Positions 10,500 to 20,003 of a stretch of 64,000 bases of DNA are shown piece after piece (position 1 is the stretch's first letter; the number at the start of each line of letters is the position of its first letter). A program made the translations under genes and the position numbers. The DNA lies in the NCBI GenBank assembly GCA_016271365.2, contig CM057453.1, positions 1,088,653,001 to 1,088,717,000 of the forward strand. The letters run 5' to 3'. The stretch is from Neoceratodus forsteri. Its lineage: Eukaryota; Chordata; Ceratodontiformes; Ceratodontidae. The notes under the pieces are model-generated. The model was given only the letters and a program-made list of their open reading frames with translations, did not search any database and had not been told where the DNA came from.

Positions 10500-10812
10500 A
10501 GCAACAGGAGTGATAGTGTAGTATATCGGGTATGGGTAGGACTTAAGCTTTTAGCACAGAGCTCAAGTAACGCTATTTTGTGCAGTCGCCCATTCCTTTA
10601 CTTTTTATTAGTTTATCTGGGTTGGGGTTCACCCTCACACCACCCTGTAAAACAAAAAGGGGTGTGTGGGGGTGAAGCCCCCCAACTTAAATAAACTGAC
10701 AACCAGGCAAGGCACACGGCCAAGGCAGCACTGTATTCAGGAAGCTTATATGGCAAGCTTCCTAGATGTACCCGATATTTTTACACCATCGCCGCAACAG
10801 GGAGTGTAAGTC
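10500..10812. mobile_element. Possible MITE with imperfect inverted ends
   Basis: Left-end sequence at 10511-10541 (gtgatagtgtag, tatatcgggta) matches the reverse complement of 10766-10805 (gcgatggtgtaa, atatcgggta) with a few mismatches. The interior has no ORF. No clear target duplication was found, so this is a tentative call. Confidence 0.35.
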
Positions 10813-10991
10813 AAGCACATCTATGAGCACACACACGCACTCTCTTGTTTCTATCATTTTTTTTTTGTAACATGTACTGTGTATCCGACATGGGAAGTGC
10901 TATATTTAAACAGTAGCCAGTGAGGTCTGAATGCAAAGAGAGGGTGTGGCTTCAAAAATACTCGGGGAGCCAAATTCAAAACAGGCAAAGT

Positions 10992-11245
10992 AGCAGAAAA
11001 CAAGGAACTACTCAACTCACTGCAAGAACACAAAGTCCACTTATCTTGGACAAAATAAATTTATTACGTAACAGGTAAACATGGAATTGCACCCCTCAGT
11101 CGCCATGTGGTTGATGTTTCATGTCGCTCTGACGTTTTATCAAAGACCAAAAGTGTTTACTGTTACTTAATAAAGTATTTATTGTGTCCAAGATAAGTGG
11201 ACTTTGCGTTTATGCGGTGAGTCGACTCATTCCTTGTTTTCTGCT
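10992..11245. mobile_element. Palindromic MITE, about 100-bp arms
   Basis: The left arm starts agcagaaaacaagga (10992) and includes caaagtccacttatcttgga. The right arm is its inverted copy and ends tccttgttttctgct (11245). The centre contains tgtttcatgtcgctctgacg, which resembles the core of hairpin repeats common in amphibian genomes. No ORF and no confident target duplication were found. Confidence 0.6.
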
Positions 11246-12321
11246 CAGTCAGTGAGGTCCGTTCCCCATCTGACTCGTTGTCTACCAAAGTGCCATCCGA
11301 AGTGCTCCAAAACCAGGATCAACCCGATAGTTTTTCTTTTTTTGGGGGGTGGACAGCCAGGATCAACTAGATTAACAGGACTTATTTTAGTGGAGTGAGA
11401 GGCAGTCTTTCATAGTGAGTCCTCGGGAGCGGTGAAATGGAGCCGCCATGTTTCTTCAGTTGTTCTGCTCACCCATGCACAGACAAAGAGCAAATGAGGT
11501 GGCATGCTTGAAGTGACTGATGTCAGAGGACATGCTACTGAAGCTTAAACTTCTGAAAATGCTGTAATAACTGTTTTTTTGGTTGTTATTGCATTTGACA
11601 GATGCCTCTGTACGGCGTGATAAAGGGAGTCACCAATAATTCTTAGAAAATAAAGGTTAAACTATTTTGTCTTTTGTCCTTTGCAGGTGACCGGTAGCTG
11701 ATTTTATCATTATTTCACTGTTGGTGTTTTAGGTTTCCTTTTGCAGCTGCTTGGCATAGCCAGCAGACTTACTGTGAGCACACAAGAATAGGTCTGTCAG
11801 AAGGAAGCAGAAAAATTACACAGTGTCTGATGAACTACTTCATAGTGTGCCTCTGGGACCACCTGCCTGCCCAAAGATATCCCCATAGAGGCTGCATGTA
11901 TGTAAGGTGTCAGTTCAGTCTCTGTGACAAATTGCTGACGTTATAAACAGGAAAATGACTGCTGCAACAAGAACTACTGGAGGGAGGGTTGCAAAATTTT
12001 ACTTCATGGCAAATTGTCTGAGAAGTGGCAAACTTTGTACTATGCATAGCTCTGGCGAAGTTGGCGTTTCACCAGAACATTGCAGAATGAAGTTTCAGTT
12101 ATCTTTTTAAAAAAAATTCCCTTCTCCCCATCAGCTTGAAGCACCCCATACCACCCACCTAACCTTAACCGGTTTGAATATAGCATAACCCCCCTTGCCT
12201 CACCCATTGGCAACAGAACACCCACACACCACCATTATCCTTGCTCTGGTAACAAAGAACCCTTCCCCTTACCTGCTTAGATCCTCCAGTGCAAACTTCC
12301 TTCCCCCCAGCCATCATGCAA
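11246..12321. other. Unassigned stretch
   Basis: No convincing gene or repeat family. A short CpG-bearing patch at about 11427-11450 has no further support. Confidence 0.35.
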
Positions 12322-12467
12322 GCAATAATGCCCAACAGGATGGGCGGTATTGGGCAATACCGGACCGGCCAGGGGAGTAATGAGGCCCGATGCCACAGGC
12401 GGAGGGCCTTATAGCCCTTGGCCGGTCTGGTATTGCCCATTCCGCCCACCCTGGAGGGCATTATTGT
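12322..12467. mobile_element. GC-rich palindromic element, about 65-bp arms
   Basis: Left arm: caataatgccc, gatgggcggta, tgggcaatacc, accggcca (12323-12392). Right arm: the inverted copy ending in gagggcattattg (12466). Roughly 15 bp form the loop. It stands out as GC-rich in AT-rich surroundings. No TIR family was recognised. Confidence 0.6.
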
Positions 12468-12699
12468 GTTTAGAAAATGGGCTTTCATTTTTTTTTAATT
12501 ATAAAAATGATTTTGTAGGGTACAAATAGGTAAAAAACTAATTAACATATGAGAAAGAGGGGCTTCTGTTAAATAGTCCCTTTAGGATATGCCACTAGAG
12601 GGTGCTGCTGCCTATGAAAAGCCTTGTTTTCTATGTTGCAGTGTCTCTTTTGTTTGTATGGATTCATTTGCAGTAGCGCCCCCATGGAGTACTGTTTTT

Positions 12700-12870
12700 T
12701 TTTTTATTTAAACAGCGCGTTTCAGCTCTCCCAGTTAGTGTGTCCCCTTCTTACTGCACCTCATTGGTGCAATTTCTTTTCGATGTCCTGACGGTTGCGA
12801 CTTGGCTTTCTCCCGCAGCGCGTGCGCAGAGACAGATCTGGTGAATGAGCGAGGAAGCCGGTAGTTAAAG
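12700..12870 (+). promoter_or_regulatory. CpG-dense promoter-like patch
   Basis: CpG sites are concentrated here while the surroundings are CpG-poor. An inverted CCAAT box (ATTGG, 12763-12767) lies about 50 bp before an NRF-1-like palindrome (GCGCGTGCGCA, 12818-12828). No ORF follows. It could be a host promoter or the promoter of a repeat; no transcript evidence is available. Confidence 0.3.
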
Positions 12871-13192
12871 CGAGAAAAAAAAATTACAGGGCACAGCGAG
12901 GAGCAGAAGCTTCTCGTAAGAAATGTTTAACACTTATTTTTAACCTGTACACTGGGACAGCAGGTGGGGGGAGGTGGCGCAAGAGCTGTTATGGACTGAG
13001 GACATCTCAGTGATTTAGTGAGGGCAAAGGGAGGAAAAAAAAACCTACAGGGCACAGCAAGGGGCAGAAGCATCACGTAAGAAGTGTTTAAGACTTATAT
13101 TTAACCTGTGCACTGGGACAGCAGGTGGGGGAAGGTGGCGCATGACCTGTTATGGACTGACGACATCTCGGTGATTTAGCGAGGGCAAAAAA
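12866..13192. repeat. Tandem duplication, 161-bp unit, two copies
   Basis: The block beginning acagggcacagc occurs at 12886 and again at 13047 (161 bp apart). Both copies contain ctgggacagcaggtgggg and end near gtgatttag followed by gagggcaaa. The copies differ at scattered positions. Confidence 0.8.
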
Positions 13193-14475
13193 ATGGCGTC
13201 TGGTCACTTTGCCAATTCAGGGTGTCCAAGGAGATTCTTAGGTAATGGGGCACCTCGAATTGGCACTTCCTTCTAACTGGGCATCTATCATAAGTTAATG
13301 TAACCCCCTGTTTTGGCTCTCAGCCAATCAGAGAGCTGATAGTCTTTTGCCCATTTTCTAAGACCAAATTAGACAAATTAGAACTGTAATTAGAAATTGA
13401 ACCAGCAAAATAAAGGCGGATTTGGGTACTATGTTATGATTTCAACGGTGCTTGTTTATACTGTTCTGTCTCTTCAGTAAAACTTCAAAATGCACCCCAG
13501 AACACTCAAAACCCCAAAGTTTAGACCCCTGGCCTTTTGTTGAGCCCTCCGGATGGAAGTCTGCTCACATGGATTTGTCCAATTGGAATGGAAATATGTC
13601 AGGAGAACCACATCATTTTAGTTACAATGTTAGTATCTTATGGGGGCAGGGTGATGAGAATAGTGGCAGTATCATTTTGGGGGGGTGATGGCATACACGA
13701 GGGTCAAGCTATCATCACCACAAATTTCTTATGAAATGGTTATCATAAACTGTATCATTCGCTTTTTGTGGGCTTTTAGTACAGCAACAAGGGTATGCAG
13801 CATTGTGTGTAACTAAATTATGAGTGCAGTTGTCCAGCTTGTTAGCATATCAGTAGTGTGATTGCTGACACAAATGATCCAGGTTTGGGAATGAGCCTGT
13901 GGAAGGGATGGGTGTAGAGCACCCGAAGCACTTTCCAGGGTGGGAGGGTGGGTGACAATTGCTGTTAGGCAGCACTTGCACAGGTGGTGCTGTAGTCTTC
14001 AGGGAGGGAGATCACGGGTGGCCACACACTAATGTGCTAGAATGTGTGGGAATGCACAGTCTTGTGCCTGGTATCCTGGGGGGGGGGGTTCAGAAAATGA
14101 CACGGACTGCAGTTGGATGATGGCTGGTCTACCATGGGTCCAGCAGCAGCTCTTTACCTTGGAACCCCTCCTCCACATGAATTTGGTCTCTTTGGTAACT
14201 TACTGATCTGGGAATCATTTAGATTCCCTTGGGTAGTACAACTTTCCTTGACTTTCCTGGTCTGGTAAGGGCACTTTAGCCAGAAGTCAGGACAAGAAAT
14301 GGGTACAGTCTCTGCCCACTTGCACAAATGGTCTCTGATATCCAGTGGCACCCCAGTTCTGCTACGGCATCTGGCCCAAACTTGTGCATGCACAAGACAG
14401 CAGTAATTATGTGTTTGCACTGTTATCATGGTGGCCATCCTGGGAACAGCAGGTTCATTCTTCTGCATGTGTGAG
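13193..14475. other. Unassigned stretch before the LTR element
   Basis: No gene or repeat family recognised. A poly-G run lies at about 14080-14088. Short open frames at 13452-13734 are on AT-rich low-information sequence and are not called. Confidence 0.35.
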
Positions 14476-16046
14476 TGTAACACCCTGTTTTCCGGGGTCA
14501 CTAGAATCCCAGTAAGACCTAGTGGTAGGCAGGGAAGGCAGCTTGTGAAACTCCAGTTAAATGGATTTCACACTGTCTCACTCTGTTCTCAGTCTCAGCT
14601 GAGACTGAGAGATGACATCACCAAGAACTCTTGCAGCTGCATGAGCCACACTGGAGTGCTGCAGTTGGAAGTTAGGATAGAATGTTGGGGATTTTGAACA
14701 CAGTCTATGTGCAGTCTTGGAGAGAGACCGCAGCACAGCAGTCTGTGTGCAGGCTCTCAGAGCCTTAATCTCTGTTTTAGAGCTACTGAAAGGGAGGTGT
14801 GTGTTTCCACTGAAAGAGGAACACAGTAATCTGATGGTTGAAGTGGTGGAGACCGCTGTCACTGGTCCAAGTGCCCCCTCCCTGAGGGGACGAGGGGATA
14901 AGGTTTGCCTGTCTTCCAGGGGCAACCCTCCTGGTTCCAGCTAAGGGAAGAAGCTGCCTACTTCAAGTTGTGCTGCGGCACCAGAAGATCTGAGAGAGAA
15001 ATTCTGGTGAGGAATCGCCTGTGGGGCACCTGCAACCAAAGGGTGAGTTCGCTCTGACATAGGGCCTATGTTTTTCACCTGAACTGTTGAAACATGGGGA
15101 TTGCACTGCTTAATCTGTAGGAGGTCTAGTGTAATAGGCATTGCCGGTTCACTCAAGTAGGTTCAAGTCCAGAACCAAAGAGTGAAGTAAAGTGGGGATT
15201 AGACTGCTTAATCAGTGGGGGGCCTAGAGCAATGGGTTATGCCAAGTAAAAGTATGTTCAAGTCCAGCACGAAGAGAAAGCAAGACAAGTAGAGGAAATG
15301 TGACATACATTTAGCCTTAATCTACATTGCCAAGCTTTACAGTATGAAGTGTTTACTGTCCAGAAAAATGGCTGGGTATGAATTGTGGAAGTGAGAGGTG
15401 GGAGACCCCCATCAGTAGTAACCAAGTTCACCTCTACGGATTTATTCTGTGGCACCTTTACTTTCTCTCAGGTACTTGGCCAGTGCCTGAGGAAAGTACC
15501 CAGACATGGGATTAAAAGGAAGTTTCCCTGATAGAGCTGAGGTACTCTTAGGTGGTTTAGGGAGCCACCAGCAAATGTTTCCATGACATATGGAAGGTGT
15601 CCAAGTGGCCAGCAAGGGAGCCGAGCCAAGGAAAACCCAGATCAGTGTACAAGTTCAGGTTGTGTACCCAAAGCAGCCTGCAAGTCTGGGCTGTGTGCCC
15701 AGTGGGTTCAGAGCCTGAGGGCTGAAGTGTTGAAGAAGGGTTCTTGTTTCACTTAATCTGCATTACCAGAAGTGTATTCCCATGGGGGTCCATCTATGCT
15801 TTATTTATTCTGCTTGGATGTGAATAAAAGCCACACTTTGGAATCCCATTCCTGGTATTGGACATTACAGTTATTGCTTCCTGTGTTTGGAGTTACTTGG
15901 GTGCCCCTGTGCAGAGTAGCCAAACCTAGGTCCCTTGTACCTAGTAACCTATTCCTCCCCGAACCCAGTCCCCACCTGGTACTGCTGTCAGATTCAAACA
16001 GCATACCACCTGTCCTTTGCAAAAAGGCAGGGAGGTGAGGGTTACA
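14476..16046 (+). repeat. 5' LTR (1571 bp)
   Basis: Starts TGTAAC and ends GTTACA, a perfect 6-bp inverted end pair. A polyadenylation signal AATAAA lies at 15823-15828, about 220 bp before the LTR end, as expected for the R/U5 side. No strong TATA box was picked out. Confidence 0.9.
15823..15828 (+). terminator. Polyadenylation signal in 5' LTR
   Basis: AATAAA in the plus strand; the equivalent hexamer sits at 21355-21360 in the 3' LTR. Confidence 0.6.
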
Positions 16047-16049
16047 AAA

Positions 16050-16067
16050 TGGAGGCACCACTTTGGA
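16050..16067 (+). other. Candidate primer binding site
   Basis: TGGAGGCACCAC starts 3 bp after the 5' LTR ends. A TGG start close to the LTR is where a tRNA 3' CCA end would pair in a retroelement. The tRNA species was not identified. Confidence 0.4.
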
Positions 16068-16530
16068 TTTTAATTTAGGGAGGAAAGGTGCTCGGGCAAA
16101 GGGCTAGCATTTTAGTTATCTGGCAGTGGGTAGCCCAAAAAGCTGAAGCAAGGTTAACTAATGTGTCACTGTGTGCTGTTGTCCATATGCTGCTGTTAAA
16201 ATGCCAACTGTTTACCAAGGAGCAGTAAAGCCTGAGAGAGTATGCCGTTGTCCTGCATCAAAAATTTACAGCGTTTTGCCAGCTTTTAAAAATTGTTGTT
16301 ACAAAGAAAAGTGTGGAAGACTAGGGGTAGCAAAAGGAAAATTGTGCCCTGGACATTGAAAATGCTTTCTAGTGAATGGAGAGACTTGCTGTGTTAATGG
16401 CCATGACAAATGGTTGAAATGGGCTCCCGCCATGGAGTCAGTTCGAAAAAAAAAAAGTGGTTTTGCAGTTTAAATTTGCCTGCTTGACGATTGTCGTGAG
16501 GAGAAGAGCACTTGCGAGGGAAAAAGGCTC

Positions 16531-16580
16531 ATTTGCATGGCGTTGTGTGATTGGTGAAGACTGCAATCATTCCCGCCCCC
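16531..16580 (+). promoter_or_regulatory. Octamer, CCAAT and GC-box cluster inside the LTR element
   Basis: Within 50 bp lie ATTTGCAT (16531-16538, octamer motif), ATTGG (16550-16554, inverted CCAAT box) and CCCGCCCCC (16572-16580, GC box). This is a usual arrangement for a TATA-less vertebrate promoter. It lies about 850 bp upstream of the ATG at 17432 and upstream of candidate splice donors at 16747 and 16861. Motif matches only; no transcription start is known. Confidence 0.4.
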
Positions 16581-16746
16581 AGGCCAGCTTTACAGAGACT
16601 GCCCAGCATTCGAGAGGGATTGTGAGTGGAGTGCATGTACTGGCTTACTGGAGGAGCGTCGCGGTGACTGAAAGTGCTGTAAAAGTTTAAAAAACTGACT
16701 TTTCCATCTAAATTCGGGCTCAACCCACATCTCGATCGACTGGATT

Positions 16747-17429
16747 GTGAGTGTGGTATTCAGAGGGACGATCAGCAGGACTGCCAACCTGCTTCTGTCC
16801 AGAGGCCTCCAAGACTGGCTGCAGGCCATTTTCCATTGCAGCAAACAGCTACTGATAACAGTGAGTACCAACAGAAATAATTGCTCAAACCAGTGATTTT
16901 TGCCAAAAGCCCACTGAATCTGTGTGCAGCAGTGTAGTCGTTTTGCAGTCAAAGACTGTGTTAAGTTGACCAGCAAAAGCAAGCCTTTTAAGCCATCGAC
17001 TGTGAGCATAGTTATGGGATTCAGTGTCAGTGTAAGTTTCAAAGCTATGAGATAGACTGTGAGTTGTATCAAGATATGCAGCAAGAGTTACAGGCAATCC
17101 TGTGCTTGAAATACTGAGGCTTTAAGGGACTGTGAGCTAGATCAATGTCTTCAGCAAGTGAAAAGTCCATGGTAAATCATATGAATGTGCTGGGAAAAAG
17201 AACAGTGCAAGTTTGTGCAGGTTTGAGCAAAGTTATCAGTAGAATGTGTAAATCAGATGCGCAGTGGCTTGACCCAGTTTCAGAATGTTGATGCACAGGA
17301 GTGCTGCTGCCGCCATTACAGGGTGGGGTAGTAACATAAACACAGCAGCAGAGGAGCCATTTTGAAAGAAAGAGAAAAGTTTTCAGTGATATGGGACTTG
17401 TAACAGTGAGCATTTGTTTTTCTCTGCAG
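16747..17429 (+). other. Candidate 5' introns: donors 16747 and 16861, acceptor 17429
   Basis: GTGAGT donors occur at 16747-16752 and 16861-16866. A textbook acceptor, tttgtttttctctgcag, ends at 17429, two bases before the ATG at 17432. Splicing would join a short leader exon to the coding exon. The region between also holds loosely repeated blocks with gactgtgag (16999, 17060 and 17131 areas). Prediction from consensus only. Confidence 0.4.
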
Positions 17430-17431
17430 TC

Positions 17432-18283
17432 ATGGCCTCAGGACCAGCCCGCTACCCGGATCATGCCCGGGCTGTGGTAGCAGTAGAAGTAAACAAGTTA
17501 AGGGACATTGAGTGGTGTTACTACGGAGGACAACTGCCTCCTTATGTGGCGATTCCTGGATACCCAGTGCAAGTATGCTTAATATGCTTAAATGCTGGAA
17601 GGGATATCTTCATGGTACCTCACTGTTCGGGGTGCTTAGAGAAATATGGCTTGTTTAAAGCACCCAAGATTCATTTGGCTCCCACATGGACAAAAGTTAA
17701 AGACTCTGCAGTTGGCAGCACACAGCACCAGGCAGAGCCTGTTGGAGAAGTCCCCTCGGGGGAGTGTGGCACAAAGCTTGAGGGTGCAGATTTGCAGACA
17801 GAACAATGTGCTGATGTTTCGGATGCTGGATCGCAGAGAGACAATTCAGGCAGAGCATCAGTAGACCCTTGGAAAGGGGGGCTTAGCTCAAGTCTCATAG
17901 GAGAAGACGAGATGAGCGAGGCCTTTGAATGGGAGGTATCGACCTCCGCGCCCAGCGAAGAACAGATAGTCTCAGGAGTGAGGACGACTGCTCATTCCTG
18001 GGCACAGATTCTCAGTGAGGAAGAAGAAGAGGTGGAACCTATGTGGCCTTGTGAAAAAGGAACAGGTACACAACCTCAAGCTGTTGCCTCGGAGGAATGC
18101 ATGGAAGAGAGTGGTGATGACACTACCCTGGCTGTGCAAGAAGAAGTCAGGGATCCATTTTTTGTCTCATTGAGAATGTGTAGCTGGCAAAACCAGGACT
18201 GGCCACCCGCAAGCCAGGCCAGTGGTCTCAGGTTGACCAAAGCTAGTAAAGAGGAAAGACTGGTTCGTAGGAAGGCAAATTAA
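17432..18283 (+). CDS. Unknown 283-aa protein inside the LTR element
   Basis: The protein starts MASGPARYPDHARAVVAVEV in good translation context (cagtcATGG). An upstream ATG at 17414 overlaps the acceptor pyrimidine tract, so the start at 17432 is preferred. Residues 49-68 form a possible zinc site, C49-x2-C52-x11-H64-C65-x2-C68. Residues about 90-200 are acidic and low in complexity, with a run of Glu near 195 (SEEEEEVEP). The C-terminal 40 residues are basic. I recognise no Gag, protease or polymerase domain and no host family. The stop TAA at 18281-18283 is followed in the same frame, 9 nt later, by another open stretch (18293-18628), so the two may once have been one protein of about 400 residues or may be linked by stop readthrough. 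Confidence 0.45.
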   Translation: MASGPARYPDHARAVVAVEVNKLRDIEWCYYGGQLPPYVAIPGYPVQVCLICLNAGRDIFMVPHCSGCLEKYGLFKAPKIHLAPTWTKVKDSAVGSTQHQAEPVGEVPSGECGTKLEGADLQTEQCADVSDAGSQRDNSGRASVDPWKGGLSSSLIGEDEMSEAFEWEVSTSAPSEEQIVSGVRTTAHSWAQILSEEEEEVEPMWPCEKGTGTQPQAVASEECMEESGDDTTLAVQEEVRDPFFVSLRMCSWQNQDWPPASQASGLRLTKASKEERLVRRKAN

Positions 18284-18292
18284 ATCTATGGG

Positions 18293-18628
18293 ATGTCCTT
18301 TCCTACCTTTCCTCGGACAGTCTGGGAGGAGACTGAGAACAGCAGGAAATCCTGGATTTGGGCCGAAGCAATGAAATGTGTGCATCGTGGTGCAAACAAG
18401 CATATCAGGAACAGAATGTTTCATGAAAAATATAGCCAGTGGAAAAGAGGCAGGACACTGTTAATGGACACTGTTCGAACAGTGGATGGAGAGGGACGTG
18501 AAACCTTTCACAGTGTGAATTATGTGTGCCCAGATGGGGTAATAATTCAAGCGCCTGACCCGTTGTGCTATTGGCCACAATGCAAAGACCTCCCTGCGCA
18601 TGTGCCCATGCCTACCAAATGGAAATAA
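18293..18628 (+). CDS. Unknown 111-residue continuation in the same frame as the 283-aa ORF
   Basis: Starts MSFPTFPRTVWEETENSRKS three codons after the TAA at 18281-18283 and in the same frame. It is rich in Trp and basic residues (WAEAMKCVHRGANKHIRNRM), and its end carries VCPDGVIIQAPDPLCYWPQC, with three cysteines, before stopping at 18628. Its composition differs from the acidic linker before it, which suggests a separate C-terminal domain. It may be the decayed end of the upstream ORF. No family is recognised. Confidence 0.35.
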   Translation: MSFPTFPRTVWEETENSRKSWIWAEAMKCVHRGANKHIRNRMFHEKYSQWKRGRTLLMDTVRTVDGEGRETFHSVNYVCPDGVIIQAPDPLCYWPQCKDLPAHVPMPTKWK

Positions 18629-19033
18629 GAGCAGTGGTAGTCAGTGCTGCCACTCCAGCCTTTGCAGTGCTTTTGTTGTTCTGCCAGTATGGGCGTCCAG
18701 GACTCAGGTGCCCCACATTCATCAGTTCTACAGTGTACTGACTTTCCAGAATCCATTGACTGGTCCACCAGATGACTTCAGATCCAGAGAAGACACCAGC
18801 CCAGCTGTATCCTGATTCATAGCCTGGTATCTGGATGATGTCAGAGCAGCTGTTTTCCTTTTTGTTCCTGTTCCAAGGTTCCATCTCCAGAGATTACATC
18901 AGCCCAGCAGTTTCCAGATGTGCCCTCCTGTCGGTCCCAGAAGATGTCCGCCCAGCTGTAGCAGAAGAATGCTGCTAGGGAGAGTCTTCGGCTGAGGACC
19001 AGGTCGGTGTTTTGTTCATTCTACAAGGGACTG

Positions 19034-19431
19034 GTAAGTCCAAACTTTTCTATTCTTATAACATTGCAGTACACACCCTACACTAGCAGACTCCAGATGT
19101 GTGAACTGTCCTCAAAGACTCTCCCCTTTGGGACTTTGGCCTGCTAGAACTGTGCTTCACCGGGCTCCGGCCCAGGAGATACTGTTTAATGGACTAGCCT
19201 TTGGGCACTGTGGTCACTAGATGGAACTTTTAGGGCACTTCATCCCCCAAATATGTGTATTGTAAATAATTTCATTGTTTTCTACTGTTTTGTAATGTTT
19301 ATACTGTTTTTCTACCTTTTCTAAAAAAAAAAAAAAAATTTGGGGGGGATTCTCCAGTGTTTTGATGGTAGGGGTTTAGATAGACTATGTATGCAGATTA
19401 GGACTGTGTGTTGTCTTTCTTTTTCTTGCAG
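19034..19431 (+). other. Candidate 3' intron of the LTR element's transcript
   Basis: Donor CTG|GTAAGT at 19034-19039 and acceptor ctttctttttcttgcag ending at 19431. It contains a run of 16 or so A bases followed by a short G run (19323-19348). Lies downstream of the reading frame. Consensus match only. Confidence 0.3.
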
Positions 19432-20003
19432 GTGTTTCTGAAGAAGATAGAAGAGAAGACAAGAAGAGGAAGAGGGACTCATCGGAGTTCCTTACTAGTA
19501 CTTTAGTGTGCAGTATTTAAAGTACTGTTGTTGTTGTTACTGTGTGTAACCCTTTTCTTCCACAGGTATGGTTGCGGGGAAATGTGGGATTAATGCATAT
19601 GGCTGGTATTAACTCCTGGTGTGTGGTTGCATGGTGCTCAAGGTCAGGAAGGTCCCCTGTTTGTTTTGTTTTGGGATTTAAGTTAGAGGCAGACAAGTTT
19701 TCCCTAGAGGGCTAGGGGGGATAGACAGGCTGTGGTCCTGAACGGCCATAGGGACCGAAGTGCTGATCTATTAGGGCTATTCTCTGGACAGTTCTGCCAG
19801 AGCCACTAGGTACCCATAGTTAGCAGGTAGAGTAGAGGCTGATATGTCAGCCAAAGACCTCTAGGCCCTTAGTGTTGCTGCCTGTGCTAGCACATGGTAG
19901 GAGGGGGCCTGATCACCCCCCTCTGCAGGTAGCACATAGGGTGAGATAGCCTAAGCCGGGTAAATAATGATTGCGGACAGTCATTTTCCTGGCCCAGGGT
20001 GAG

